DNA from: DATKWS01 sp035529435
GTDB lineage: Bacteria > Krumholzibacteriota > Krumholzibacteriia > Krumholzibacteriales > Krumholzibacteriaceae
Reading direction: 5' to 3'
Assembly: GCA_035529435.1 (NCBI GenBank)
Contig: DATKWS010000032.1
Span: forward strand, 1-42,798
Length of the DNA: 42,798 nt
Part shown: piece after piece, positions 7,965 to 17,430 of the stretch
How the letters are laid out: each line of letters opens with the position of its first letter
How positions within the stretch are numbered: the stretch's first letter is position 1
Notes under the pieces: model-generated
The model's input: only the letters and a program-made list of their open reading frames with translations
The model's database searches: none
Told to the model about the DNA's origin: nothing
Made by a program: the position numbers and the translations under genes

Positions 7965-8846
7965 ATGTATCTGCTGAGCGGGGCACTTCTCATCTTGACC
8001 GTCGCGGCGGCGCTCCACATCATGTGGCGCATTCGTTGGGGGTTCCCGCCCGGGAATTTCCCGTCCGTTCTCGCCTACCACAAGGTCACATCGTTTGAAT
8101 TCGGCGGAACATGGATGCCGCCCGCCCGGTTCGCCGCCCAGATCGACGCACTGCTCGATGCCGGTTATCGATTCATCGACGAGGAGGCCTTCCTCGGGGT
8201 GCTGGAGGGCGAGCGGGGAGGCTCGGCCCGCGAGGTCCTGCTCACGTTTGATGACGGGTACCGGGAACTGCTCGATGGTGCGGTACCGATCCTCGAACGA
8301 CGCGGCATACCCGCACTGATTTTCCTCATCAGCGATTTCGTTGGCCGCGAGAACGAATGGGAGCTGCGGTTGCCGGGGAGGAGATTCCGGCATCTCGACT
8401 GGGACGAGATACGCGATCTCGCCGGACGGGGATTCACGTTCGGTTCGCACACGTGCACACACCGCGACCTGAGGCGTCTTCCCACGGCGGCGGTGCGCAC
8501 CGAGCTGCTCTCCTCCAAGCGCGCCATCGAGGGGCATGTGGCGGCGCCGGTACGCTCGCTTTCCTACCCGTTCGGGTTGACAACTCCTGCAATCGCGCGG
8601 GAAGCGTCCCGGGCGGGGTACCGGGCGGCATTCTCGATGTACCCGCCGGCCCCGAATCGCCGGATCGAGCGGTACAACCTTCGCAGGGAAGGGGTATATG
8701 TCATCGATTCGGCGCTCAGCCTCCGGATCAAGCTCGGCCGCGGCGGTATGTTCTGGTGCGAGGATCTCAAGGGGAGGGCGATAAACGCCGTGGCGGTGCT
8801 TACCCCGCTTCTCAAGGGATTCGGCATGTTCCGCGTGGACCGTTGA
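7965..8846 (+). CDS. membrane-anchored polysaccharide deacetylase
   Basis: A 293-residue carbohydrate esterase family 4 (NodB-like) protein. An N-terminal hydrophobic segment at residues 1-21 with no cleavage site suggests a signal anchor. The metal-dependent deacetylase motifs follow: TFDDGY at 94-99 (catalytic Asp and metal Asp), SHTCTH at 161-166 with His162 and His166 as ligands, and SYPFG at 200-204. Likely substrates are N-acetylated envelope glycans or peptidoglycan, but the exact one is unknown. I chose ATG 7965 behind GGGG at 7957-7960. The frame opens further upstream into dut without a ribosome site. A 52-bp spacer separates it from dut. Confidence 0.9.
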   Translation: MYLLSGALLILTVAAALHIMWRIRWGFPPGNFPSVLAYHKVTSFEFGGTWMPPARFAAQIDALLDAGYRFIDEEAFLGVLEGERGGSAREVLLTFDDGYRELLDGAVPILERRGIPALIFLISDFVGRENEWELRLPGRRFRHLDWDEIRDLAGRGFTFGSHTCTHRDLRRLPTAAVRTELLSSKRAIEGHVAAPVRSLSYPFGLTTPAIAREASRAGYRAAFSMYPPAPNRRIERYNLRREGVYVIDSALSLRIKLGRGGMFWCEDLKGRAINAVAVLTPLLKGFGMFRVDR

Positions 8847-8861
8847 GGTGCTTCCCCGTTA

Positions 8862-8904
8862 CCGCTCCGGCTGCGGGATGTGCGTGCCGCGAGACGGGGA
8901 GCGG
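8862..8904. terminator. possible bidirectional terminator between convergent genes
   Basis: CCGCTCC at 8862-8868 pairs with GGAGCGG at 8898-8904. An inner stem pairs GCGG at 8873-8876 with CCGC at 8887-8890. The structure sits in the 79-bp gap between two genes that point at each other, where a shared terminator is expected. No run of T follows on either strand, so it is not a textbook intrinsic terminator. Confidence 0.35.
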
Positions 8905-8925
8905 CGTCCGGCCGGGGATCCGCTT

Positions 8926-10065
8926 TCAATCTCTCACGAGTGAATAGGCCGAACCGGCCTGCTCGAGGCGATACCGGAGATTGCCCTGCTGCGCCCGCTC
9001 GATTATCTCCACCGGTACGAACGAGCGTACCACGAGCACATCGAGCGTGAACGGGTACGAGCCCTGTTCGGCGAAGTACTCCTCGAGCCCCTCCCGGATG
9101 GACGCCTCGTTATGCCGGAGGGCCAGTTCCTCGAGGGAGCCGGCGAGCGATTGTCCGACGGCAGCGGGAATAGAGCGGGGCGCCACGTGCGAACGCGCGC
9201 GCCACCCCGGCGGCGACAGGAACGGCACCGCGAATTCACCAACGGCGAAGCTCAGGAGGAGGAGACATGCCGCCGCAAAGGCGGGAGCAGACCGTTTCCT
9301 CCGGTTCGTGCGGTGCTCGGAGAGCTCCACCCGCGTCTCCTCTTTGATCGATGCCGGCTCGGTGATGATCTCGAGAAGTCCCTTCTCGAGCAGGTTCTTG
9401 CATGTTTCATAGGTGCAGAAACGCGTCATGCGGGCATGCGTGATCAAATCGCCGAGGCTCGATTCCCGTTCGAGTAGATCGTAGATCGTCGCTTCGTACC
9501 TGTCGAGTTCGGGGGGATTCTGGCGGGGTGCATCGATCCTCTTGAGTATCGTGTTTTCGTGGGGGAAGATCCGCTCGAGCTCGGGGAATTCGTCGATGCG
9601 GCGCATGCTTTCCATCAGTATGCCCTCGACCTTTATCGGAGCGAAGTAGGTGACCCCCTGGAGCACATTACTCCCCGAGATGAACTTGTAGAAGCTCTTC
9701 GGCCAGATCAGCACTTCCTGGATCGATTCCTGGATCTGCTCGGTGAATATGACGGCGAGCTCATCCGGTGTGAAGTACTTCTCCGAAATGAGTATGTCGG
9801 GCAGGTCGAGCTTGGTTTCCGCCTGGATCCGCTGGAAATTGCTCATATCGGCGCTGTGGATGAAGCCGTACCTGAACAGGTAATCCTTGAGCGGATCGTG
9901 AGCGAAGCTTCGCCGGTCCCTCGTCGAGATGATCATGCCGTCCTGGAAGAAGATGGCCATATTCTGCTCCCCCGTCACGGACAGCAGCCCCGACTTCTTC
10001 TGAAGCGCGATCAGCTGGAGGATTTCACTCAGCCCAAAATCTTTTGCATTGCCCTCGAGAGCCAT
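8926..10065 (-). CDS. DUF4388-type protein with one membrane segment and an exported C-terminal domain
   Basis: A 379-residue protein. Residues 1 to about 110 match the DUF4388 (PATAN) pattern: LSEILQLIALQKKSGLL, then a strand-rich segment with AIFFQDGMIIST. The middle region (about 190-235) looks winged-helix-like. A single membrane segment lies near 259-283 after the basic stretch NRRKRS, so the N-terminal part should be cytoplasmic. The outside domain has EEYFAEQGSYPFTLDVLV, reminiscent of pseudopilin C-terminal domains. DUF4388 proteins occur near chemotaxis, gliding and phosphorelay genes, but no function is firmly known. AAGGAT precedes the ATG. It lies 12 bp downstream of the TPR/zinc gene on the same strand, so the two are probably one transcript. 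Confidence 0.8.
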   Translation of the reverse strand: MALEGNAKDFGLSEILQLIALQKKSGLLSVTGEQNMAIFFQDGMIISTRDRRSFAHDPLKDYLFRYGFIHSADMSNFQRIQAETKLDLPDILISEKYFTPDELAVIFTEQIQESIQEVLIWPKSFYKFISGSNVLQGVTYFAPIKVEGILMESMRRIDEFPELERIFPHENTILKRIDAPRQNPPELDRYEATIYDLLERESSLGDLITHARMTRFCTYETCKNLLEKGLLEIITEPASIKEETRVELSEHRTNRRKRSAPAFAAACLLLLSFAVGEFAVPFLSPPGWRARSHVAPRSIPAAVGQSLAGSLEELALRHNEASIREGLEEYFAEQGSYPFTLDVLVVRSFVPVEIIERAQQGNLRYRLEQAGSAYSLVRD

Positions 10066-10077
10066 CGAGAATCCTTT

Positions 10078-12021
10078 CTAGAGGTCGATAAAAGATCCCA
10101 TCGGCTGCATCGACTTGTCGACGATCGGCGGTGGTCCCGGTATGGGGGGTTCGTCGTCCGGCGGCTTCCTGCCAGCGTTTTCCCGCTCTCGCGTCTCGAT
10201 CCACATCTCGGGTGGAAGGATCCTGTAGTTCCGCGGATTCTGCGGTTTCTTCGCCTTCATAGAGAGGACGAATCCCATCGAGAGCACCACGATCGGCGCG
10301 ATCGTTCTCCAGAGTGGAGCGGAGATCGTGAGGGCACGGTAGTCCTTGAAGTAGAATCCATGCCACGCGAGGATGAGCAACGCGCCCATGTTGATGAGCA
10401 TCAGTATGACGCCGGCGTGCAACTGGCCGTGGTACACGTACGATGCGCCGGGCCAGAACATGCTTCTCCACGTGATTGCGCTGCGGTTTGCCCGCGCATA
10501 CATCTTGTGGCGCCGGTGCCGGAGGAGCGCTTCCATCACCTTCACACTGGATAGGTCGCTGATAACGCGCGAGCAGTTACTGCAAAGCCGCAGACCGGTC
10601 TCCGTATCGGCGCAATTGTCACAGGTCGCCGAGCCGCAATTGTCGCAGCGGAATACTCCCCATGCGCGCGGCGCTTTCCTGCAGATCATGATCGCCGCGG
10701 CGACGCTGGCCGCGAGCAGAATCCAGAGCCGTTCGAACGGAAAGAGCAGATAGGGCCGGAGCACTTCGCTGAGATACACATGGTCGCGGGCCGTTCCCTC
10801 CCGGAAGGCGAGCGACCACAGGGTGGCGTTATCGAATCCACCTTCGTAGACGGCGAGGTTCATCAGGCGGGACGACAGGTTCGCCGCCAGGTACCGTTCG
10901 ATACCCAGCTTGCCCGCCCGTTCGAGCGCGGCGCTCGATTTCGAAAAGAACATCTTCTTGATGTACGTTTGCCCGATATTGTAGTACGCCAGGGCGTTCG
11001 TCGAATCGAGCGCCACGACGTTCTGGTAGCCGGCAAGCGCCTTGTCGTATTCGCCCTCCATGAAGTAGACATTGCCGAGGGCGAGGTATGATTGCACGAA
11101 ATCGCTTCGTTCCGAGACCGAATTGAGGAGATGGTACTTGGCGGCGCCGTATTCATGAAGCCGGTACAACAGCGTGCCCAGCGCGTACTCGCGCTCCGCC
11201 CGGTACGCCGGATCGTCTATTCCGGCGATTGTATCCACCAGCCGTTCGTCCGTTCCCCGTTCATTCACGAGCATGAGCCGGTGCGTGATGCTTCCCGGAT
11301 CGAGGGCCGGGATGAAGGCGTTACTGTAGCGGGCGAGGAACGAGCCCGCAGAGACGACAACCGCCAGTCCGAGTATCAGCGCCTTTTCCCTGCGTCGAAC
11401 GCAGGACCATACGATCACGAAGAGTGCCGCGATGTACAGGGCGATGCCGAGCCGCATGGAGGCGAAGGCGATCAGGACGACAATGCTCACCCAGCCCGCC
11501 GGGGCGGTGGAGAATCGCCGCGCGTACCGTTCACTCACCCAATGATCGATCAGCGGCCAGTGTTTGATCGCCAGCACGACGAGCACGACCAGGAGTGTTC
11601 CCACCAGGCAGGCGGCGAGGAGCAACGATGCGTTGGCCGCGAGGATCGATTGGTAATAGAAGCTCTTCGAGGCGCGCGCGAGTCCCTCGACGACGTGGAG
11701 CAGGAAACCCGTTTCTCCGTGGAGCAGTTCGATACGTGCCAGGGTCAGGAGCGGGTCGGGGTAGCCCTCCGCGAGGCTCGCAGCGACGAGCAGCCGCTCC
11801 CGGGCTTCACGCCAGTCTCCCCCGTCGAGCAGCTCCAGCGCTTCACGGTACAGAACGCGCGCCGGGACCTCGAGCGCGGGGGCTCCCCGCGCGATCTCCA
11901 GCGAGGCGTACCGGTGGAGTTGGGGATCCTCCACGCGGTCGAGGGTATGGGAGGGCGTCGCTGTGCAAATTGCAACGATGACGCACAGAGAGAAGAACAG
12001 ACAAGATTTCACGCGGTTCAT
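10078..12021 (-). CDS. polytopic membrane TPR protein with zinc-ribbon-like cysteines
   Basis: No named family is recognised. From ATG 12021 the product is 647 residues. It has a signal-like segment at 1-20, a short helical-repeat region, and membrane segments near 120-145 and in the next 90 residues. TPR-like repeats span roughly 255-370 (YALGTLLYRLHEYGAAKYHL, SYLALGNVYFMEGEYDKALA, AYYNIGQTYIKK). Another membrane helix lies near 430. Three CxxC pairs follow at 459/462, 467/470 and 480/483, then two more hydrophobic helices. The cysteines resemble a membrane-protein zinc ribbon or B-box. The C-terminus is proline-rich. ATG 12027 is an alternative start, but GGATG lies 5 nt ahead of 12021. A stress-sensing or assembly-scaffold role is a guess. 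Confidence 0.75.
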   Translation of the reverse strand: MNRVKSCLFFSLCVIVAICTATPSHTLDRVEDPQLHRYASLEIARGAPALEVPARVLYREALELLDGGDWREARERLLVAASLAEGYPDPLLTLARIELLHGETGFLLHVVEGLARASKSFYYQSILAANASLLLAACLVGTLLVVLVVLAIKHWPLIDHWVSERYARRFSTAPAGWVSIVVLIAFASMRLGIALYIAALFVIVWSCVRRREKALILGLAVVVSAGSFLARYSNAFIPALDPGSITHRLMLVNERGTDERLVDTIAGIDDPAYRAEREYALGTLLYRLHEYGAAKYHLLNSVSERSDFVQSYLALGNVYFMEGEYDKALAGYQNVVALDSTNALAYYNIGQTYIKKMFFSKSSAALERAGKLGIERYLAANLSSRLMNLAVYEGGFDNATLWSLAFREGTARDHVYLSEVLRPYLLFPFERLWILLAASVAAAIMICRKAPRAWGVFRCDNCGSATCDNCADTETGLRLCSNCSRVISDLSSVKVMEALLRHRRHKMYARANRSAITWRSMFWPGASYVYHGQLHAGVILMLINMGALLILAWHGFYFKDYRALTISAPLWRTIAPIVVLSMGFVLSMKAKKPQNPRNYRILPPEMWIETRERENAGRKPPDDEPPIPGPPPIVDKSMQPMGSFIDL

Positions 12022-12110
12022 GTTCATCCGTAAGGTTATATTTTTAAATGCATTCGATCGGATCTCGAACTTGCCGACCACTGATTTCCTTCGTTTCAAG
12101 GGGATTCGGC

Positions 12111-12141
12111 AAAAACCGTGCCGCCGCCCCGGCCCGGCACG
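12111..12141 (-). terminator. intrinsic terminator-like hairpin in the leader of the TPR/zinc gene
   Basis: CGTGCCG at 12117-12123 and CGGCACG at 12135-12141 form a 7-bp stem with an 11-nt loop. Read leftward, the stem is followed after one G by five T residues (12115-12111). It would stop leftward transcription 90 bp before the TPR/zinc gene. It could be an attenuator, or a barrier against antisense transcripts if the promoter lies between it and 12021, where GTTATA at 12035-12040 is a weak leftward -10 candidate. Confidence 0.45.
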
Positions 12142-12169
12142 AAAGCGGTAGTGGGGAGTCATTTCAGTA

Positions 12170-12198
12170 TTTACAACGGGTGAGCCGGGTGTTACATA
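12170..12198 (+). promoter_or_regulatory. weak promoter candidate for asnS
   Basis: TTTACA at 12170-12175 and TACATA at 12193-12198 are 17 nt apart and would leave a leader of about 55 nt. The -10 match is poor. It is offered because asnS has no upstream gene on its strand and must have a promoter in this 237-bp spacer. Confidence 0.3.
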
Positions 12199-12258
12199 CT
12201 AGGAATACGGCGATATCGGGATCTATTGCTCCAGAGGGGGCACACGAGGGAGTGCGAA

Positions 12259-13554
12259 ATGGTGCGTACCGAGATTGAATCGATAGGCTCACACGTGGGT
12301 GGCGAGGTGCAACTCGCGGGGTGGGTCTACAACAGGCGATCCAGCGGAAAGATACAGTTCATCATCGTCAGGGACGGTACGGGGATCGTCCAATGCGTCC
12401 TCGACCTTTCGGTAACGGGACAGGAGATCTTTGATCGTGCCGCGCAGCTCACGCAAGAATCGTCGGTCGAGGTCTCCGGCACCGTGCGGGAGGATGCGCG
12501 TGCACCCGGCGGGTACGAGCTGCGCGTAACCGGCCTCTCGGTGATCCAGATCGCCGAGAATTACCCCATCACGCCGAAGGAGCACAGCGCGCCGTTCCTT
12601 CTCGATCACCGCCACCTCTGGCTGCGGAGTTCACGCCAGAACGCGATACTCCGCATCAGGGCCGGATTGATACGCTTTATCCGTGAATTTTTCGATAATC
12701 GGGGATTCGTCTGCTGCGACACACCGATCTTCACGCCGAGCGCGTGCGAGGGAACGACGACCCTCTTCGAAACCGACTACTTCGGCGACAGGGCCTACCT
12801 CACGCAGAGCGGACAACTCTACAATGAAGCGACGGCCGCCGCGTTCAGGAAGGTCTACTGCTTCGGACCGACCTTCAGAGCGGAGAAGTCCAAGACGCGG
12901 CGTCACCTGATAGAGTTCTGGATGGTCGAACCCGAGGTCGCCTTTGCCGATCTCGATGATATCATGCGGCTGGCGGAGGATTTCGTGGTCGAGATCGTCG
13001 GGCGCTCGCTCGCCGAGTACCGTACCCTGCTCGTTGACACGCTGGAACGCGACGTCTCCTCTCTCGAGCAGGTCAAGGCGCCTTTTCCCCGTATCTCGTA
13101 CGATGAAGCGGTCGGGATGCTCAGGTCGAAGGGGATCGATTTCGAGTACGGGAGCGATTTCGGGGGCGAGGACGAGACGCTGCTCGCCGGCAGCTTCGAC
13201 CGGCCGGTCTTCGTGCACCGTTTTCCGGCCGCGATAAAGGCGTTCTACATGGAACCCGATCCGGGTAATCCCGAGCTCAGCCTCTCCGTCGACCTCCTCG
13301 CTCCCGAGGGGTACGGCGAGATCATCGGCGGCGGCCAGCGCATTCACGATCTCGCGGTTCTCGAGCGGAGGCTCGAGGAGCACAAACTGCCCCGCAAGGC
13401 GTTCGAGTGGTATCTCGATCTCCGCCGCTACGGCGCCTTCCCGCATTCCGGTTTCGGACTCGGCCTCGAGCGCACCCTGGCGTACGTATGCGGGATCAAG
13501 CATGTGCGCGAGACGATCCCGTTCCCCCGCCTGCTGAACAGGCTGACGCCATGA
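12259..13554 (+). CDS. asnS: asparaginyl-tRNA synthetase
   Basis: Class IIb synthetase that charges tRNA-Asn. The 431-residue protein has an N-terminal OB-fold anticodon domain (GWVYNRRSSGKIQFIIVRDGTG split by strands), then the catalytic core. Motif 2 begins FRAEKSKTRRHL at residues 206-217, followed by EFWMVEPE, which is characteristic of AsnRS rather than AspRS. Motif 3 reads GFGLGLERTLAYVCG from about 398. AGGGAG at 12247-12252 lies 6 nt before ATG 12259, and the upstream in-frame extension lacks such a site. Encoding this enzyme suggests direct Asn-tRNA charging, although a GatCAB route elsewhere cannot be excluded. The neighbouring genes are unrelated in function. Confidence 0.96.
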   Translation: MVRTEIESIGSHVGGEVQLAGWVYNRRSSGKIQFIIVRDGTGIVQCVLDLSVTGQEIFDRAAQLTQESSVEVSGTVREDARAPGGYELRVTGLSVIQIAENYPITPKEHSAPFLLDHRHLWLRSSRQNAILRIRAGLIRFIREFFDNRGFVCCDTPIFTPSACEGTTTLFETDYFGDRAYLTQSGQLYNEATAAAFRKVYCFGPTFRAEKSKTRRHLIEFWMVEPEVAFADLDDIMRLAEDFVVEIVGRSLAEYRTLLVDTLERDVSSLEQVKAPFPRISYDEAVGMLRSKGIDFEYGSDFGGEDETLLAGSFDRPVFVHRFPAAIKAFYMEPDPGNPELSLSVDLLAPEGYGEIIGGGQRIHDLAVLERRLEEHKLPRKAFEWYLDLRRYGAFPHSGFGLGLERTLAYVCGIKHVRETIPFPRLLNRLTP

Positions 13555-13600
13555 ACCGCCGCACCACGATGGAGGGTGGCCGCGCGCGGTCCCTTCGCTG

Positions 13601-13629
13601 TTGACCTGACTCTATCTATTTGCTAATTT
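13601..13629 (+). promoter_or_regulatory. promoter candidate for the large TPR gene and uvrA
   Basis: TTGACC at 13601-13606 and TAATTT at 13624-13629 are 17 nt apart. They lie in an AT-rich patch (13610-13642) that stands out in this GC-rich window. The patch ends about 40 bp before the TTG start of the TPR gene. The 126-bp gap after asnS holds nothing else recognisable and no clear asnS terminator. Confidence 0.4.
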
Positions 13630-13680
13630 AAATTATCTTTTTTGACTGTGCCGCCTCCCTCTTTCCAAGGAGGAATTTTC

Positions 13681-16600
13681 TTGAACAGAGGCGTTGCGAA
13701 GTTATTCTGCCGCATGTTACTCGTCTCGATTCTCGGGCTGTTTCACCTCTTCCCGCGGCCGGCGAGCGCGGGGGAGACGGAGGATTTCCGGTTCGCCAGG
13801 AAGCTTCAGAGCGATGGCATGTTCGTCGCCGCGGCCGAGGAGTTTCTCCGCTTCGCCGAGCGATATCCCTACAGCACGCTCAGGGACGAGGCCCTGATCG
13901 GCGCCGGCGAGACGTACATGCAGGCGGGCAAGGCGGCCCTGGCGCTCGATATCTTCGAGCGGTTTCTCGAGGCGTACGCGGGCGACGAGAAGGCCTGCAA
14001 GGCGCGATTCTATCGCGGGCGCATCTTCAAGGCGCTCAGCCGGTACCGGGAGGCCGCCGTCGAATTCCTGAGGGTCCTGGACGAGAGCGGGGATTGCGCG
14101 CTCGTCGATGAATCGCTCCTCGAGGGGGGAGAATGCCTGCTGTCGGCCGGCGAGTCGGAGGAGGCGGCAGGCGTTTTCAAGCGGTTGATCAGCCAGTACG
14201 GACAATCCGATCTCGTGCCGCGCGCAACCTACAGCCTCGCCCTGGCCCTGGTCAACACCGGCAGGGATCTGGGGGCCGAGAAGGTGCTCGAAGATCTGGT
14301 GTCCCAGTTTCCCGCATCCCCCGTGGCGGCGCTGGCGCTCGTCAAGCTCGGCGAGTGGGCCCTTTCACGGGGCGACACCGATCGCGCCGAGATGCATTTC
14401 CAGCGTGTCGTCGATCGGTACAAGGAGAAAACACTCCAGGAGAAGGGGATGTTCAACCTGATCGAGATATACGCGCGGCGGGAAAACGATCGTGACATCC
14501 TCGAGGCATCCGAGCGGTATCTCGACCGGTTCCCCGAAGCGGAGCGAAGGGGAGACGTGTTCACGAGGGCGATCGACGCGGCCTGGAACCTTGGCCGCTA
14601 CGATCGTGCGCTCGAGATGGTCGATACATGCCTTGCGCATGGTGCCGTCCAGGACACGATGGGGGTTCTCGCCCTTTACCGGGGCAAGATTCTGGCCAGG
14701 ACGGGCAGGAGGGACGATGCGCTCGGAGTGCTCTCCTCGTTCAGGCGGACCTATCCCGCCTCGCCGCGCATGAGGGAAGGACTGGTGCTCGAGGCAGAGC
14801 TCCGTGCCGAGGGCGGTGCGCCGCGTGAGGCGGCCCGGCTCTACCACCTCGCGCTCCTCGAGGCGAACAGCGGCATGGACGATGTAACGATTCTCGCGCA
14901 TCTCGCCGAGCTCTCCGTCCGGGATCTCGCCGACACCGTTTCGGCGATCCGCTACTGGGAGATGATCGTCGGTGAGGACCGGGACGGGGAGATGGCCGAG
15001 GAGGCGCTGTGGCGCTCGAGCGAGGCGCGGCAGCGAATCGGCGACGCCGGCGGCGCCCGGACCGGGTACGAGACGCTCGTTGAGCGGTTCCCCGGTGGTC
15101 GCTTCTCGGAGGAGGCCGGGCGGCGTCTCGCCTACCTCGCGGCGGTTCCCCGGTGGGATGAGGCGACCGCCAGGGCCCTGGCACGCACCGCGGTGAGCGA
15201 TGCACCGGAGGCGGTGCGGCGCGTACGCACGGCGGTCACCCTGCTGGAAGGCGCGGGGGATCCCGAGGGGGCGGCCCGGATTCTCGATCGGGCGCTCGAG
15301 ATGCAACTGCCCGACACCCTAGCCGCCGAGGCCCGCTACTACCTCGGAAAGACGCATGCGCGGCTCTACGAGAGGTCCACGGCGCGCGGAGAACCGGATT
15401 CGAACGCGCGCGCGCGGGCCATGTCGATGTGGTGGGATATCGCCCGCGATTTCGTCGGGACGACGTACGGGATGCGTGCACATCGCGATTATCTCGAATA
15501 CAAGCTCTCCGAGCTCAAACCGCGGGCGAAGCTCGCGAAGCTCGACGAGTTCTCGAAACTGTACGGTGGGGGACCGGCCGGCCGGTGGGCCGCCGGGATC
15601 AAGATAGACGTTCTGTACGGGATGGCGCGTGATGGCGAGCAGTGGGCGGCCGACAGCGCGCGGGTGTTGTGCGCGGAACTGCTCCAGGCGGATCCGTCAG
15701 GCCCCGAGGGGAAAGAGGCATTGCTGAAGTATGGATACCTCAACCGGATGGGAGGCGATCTGGAGGCGACGAGCCGCTCGTTCGAGGAGTTTGTCGGGCG
15801 GTACGGGGATGACCGGCGGGCCGCGCCGGTCCTGTACGATCTCGGGGAGACGCTCCTCGAGCTCAAGCGGTACGACGAGGCGGCCGCCGCGTATTCCCGC
15901 TGTCTCGAGAAGGTGCCGAACCGCTCCCTCGCGGAGAAGTGCGCACTGCGAATCGGGGATTGCCATTATTTCAGGCGCCGGTTCGATCAGGCGGCCCGTA
16001 CCTATATCGAATTCACCGCGCGCTATCCCGGATCGAACCGTGCCGACGAGGTGGCATACCGGGAGGCGCTGGCCCTCGAGCAGGCCGGTGAGATCGCACG
16101 GGCGGATTCGATCCTGACACGTATCGTGGAAAAGGAGAATATCGACCGGGGCCTTCGCGTACGGCTCCTCCGAAAGCTCGGGCAGCGGCTTCACGAGAAG
16201 GGTGAGAGCGGCGAGGCGCGGCCGCTCGTCGAGGAGCTCGTCACCCTCGAACGTTCGACGGACAACCTGAAGCTTTTGGGCGACGTACTGTCCGCGGTGG
16301 GGGAGTACGAATCCGCGATCTCCGCCTACTCCGCGGCGTTGAAATTCGCCGATGCCGATACGTGCGGGATACTCGGCTCGCGTGCCAGGGTGCGATTCCA
16401 CAATGATGATTTCAAGAGGGCGCACGAGGATCTCGCATCCCTCCTCGGATCGTGTCCCGATCACCGCGCGGTTCCGGCCGTGTATCTCGAGCAGGGCAGC
16501 GTCGAGGTGGAGCGCGGGCGGTGCGGGGAGGCGGAGGCGACCCTTCAGGCGCTCAGGGAGAAGTATCCCGGCACCGATGCGGCGACGCGGGCGCTCTATC

Positions 16601-17430
16601 ATCTCGCCGTCTGCGACATGAAACGCGGCGGATACGAGGAGGCCATCGCCAAGTTGAACACCTTCGCACAAACGTCACCGCAATCACCGATCATCGACCA
16701 GGTCTATTTCAAGCTCGCCTCCGCCCAGTTCGGGGCCGGCAACCTGCATCTCGCCGCGGAGAACTACACACTGGCGGCCGAGGCCTCCCGCGACGCCGGC
16801 CTGAGGTTCGGCGCCCTCAAGAACGTCGCCACGGTCTACCAGGAACTGGAAGAATACGACAAGGCCGCACAGGCGTGGCGCATGGTGACGGAGCTGTTTC
16901 CGGAAGGCGAGGGGATCATCGAGATCTTCTTCAACCGCGGCTTCTGTTACGGCCAGGCGGGCCGTTACGAGATGGCGTACGAGGTCTACAGCCGCATTCC
17001 GGGTATCGCCGAGAATGAGGAACAGCAGGGACGGGCGCATTACTGGTCCGGCATCAGCCTAAAGAATCTGGGCAGGTGCGGCGAGGCCGTGCGTGAGTTT
17101 CTCCGGGTTCCATACCTGAGGACCGGCGGCATGTGGGGGGTAACGGCGAAGCTCGAGGCCGCAGCGTGCTACGAGGAGATCGACGAGCTCGACCAGGCCC
17201 GGGACATCTACAACGATGTCATTTCCTCCCACGGCGCGGGATCGGATTGGGGACGTGTGGCCAAGGAGGCCCTCGATCGTCTGGAGGGTGCACGGGACCG
17301 GAAGGGGAGCGGGGGAAAATCGGGAACGGACGGCGGGAGCCCGCGTGAAAACGGCCGCGGCGGTGGTGGAGGGTCGCCCGGTGGGGCGGCGCCTCGTGAG
17401 GTGGGAACGGAGAACGGGCATGGCACGTGA
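13681..17430 (+). CDS. large secreted TPR-repeat protein
   Basis: A 1249-residue protein with a signal peptide (hydrophobic LLVSILGLFHLF, probable cleavage after PRPASA) followed by almost uninterrupted TPR helices to about residue 1200. Repeats resemble the BamD/YbgF type, for example AAEEFLRFAERYPYSTLRDEAL, EAAGVFKRLISQYG and EAIAKLNTFAQTSPQSP. The last 45 residues are a Gly/Arg/Ser/Asn-rich low-complexity tail. The start is TTG 13681, 7 nt after AAGGAGG at 13667-13673. An open ATG-less extension to 13642 has no site of its own. It probably acts in the periplasm as a scaffold for envelope assembly or peptidoglycan-linked machinery. No partner can be named. Its end overlaps uvrA by 11 bp. 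Confidence 0.85.
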   Translation: MNRGVAKLFCRMLLVSILGLFHLFPRPASAGETEDFRFARKLQSDGMFVAAAEEFLRFAERYPYSTLRDEALIGAGETYMQAGKAALALDIFERFLEAYAGDEKACKARFYRGRIFKALSRYREAAVEFLRVLDESGDCALVDESLLEGGECLLSAGESEEAAGVFKRLISQYGQSDLVPRATYSLALALVNTGRDLGAEKVLEDLVSQFPASPVAALALVKLGEWALSRGDTDRAEMHFQRVVDRYKEKTLQEKGMFNLIEIYARRENDRDILEASERYLDRFPEAERRGDVFTRAIDAAWNLGRYDRALEMVDTCLAHGAVQDTMGVLALYRGKILARTGRRDDALGVLSSFRRTYPASPRMREGLVLEAELRAEGGAPREAARLYHLALLEANSGMDDVTILAHLAELSVRDLADTVSAIRYWEMIVGEDRDGEMAEEALWRSSEARQRIGDAGGARTGYETLVERFPGGRFSEEAGRRLAYLAAVPRWDEATARALARTAVSDAPEAVRRVRTAVTLLEGAGDPEGAARILDRALEMQLPDTLAAEARYYLGKTHARLYERSTARGEPDSNARARAMSMWWDIARDFVGTTYGMRAHRDYLEYKLSELKPRAKLAKLDEFSKLYGGGPAGRWAAGIKIDVLYGMARDGEQWAADSARVLCAELLQADPSGPEGKEALLKYGYLNRMGGDLEATSRSFEEFVGRYGDDRRAAPVLYDLGETLLELKRYDEAAAAYSRCLEKVPNRSLAEKCALRIGDCHYFRRRFDQAARTYIEFTARYPGSNRADEVAYREALALEQAGEIARADSILTRIVEKENIDRGLRVRLLRKLGQRLHEKGESGEARPLVEELVTLERSTDNLKLLGDVLSAVGEYESAISAYSAALKFADADTCGILGSRARVRFHNDDFKRAHEDLASLLGSCPDHRAVPAVYLEQGSVEVERGRCGEAEATLQALREKYPGTDAATRALYHLAVCDMKRGGYEEAIAKLNTFAQTSPQSPIIDQVYFKLASAQFGAGNLHLAAENYTLAAEASRDAGLRFGALKNVATVYQELEEYDKAAQAWRMVTELFPEGEGIIEIFFNRGFCYGQAGRYEMAYEVYSRIPGIAENEEQQGRAHYWSGISLKNLGRCGEAVREFLRVPYLRTGGMWGVTAKLEAAACYEEIDELDQARDIYNDVISSHGAGSDWGRVAKEALDRLEGARDRKGSGGKSGTDGGSPRENGRGGGGGSPGGAAPREVGTENGHGT

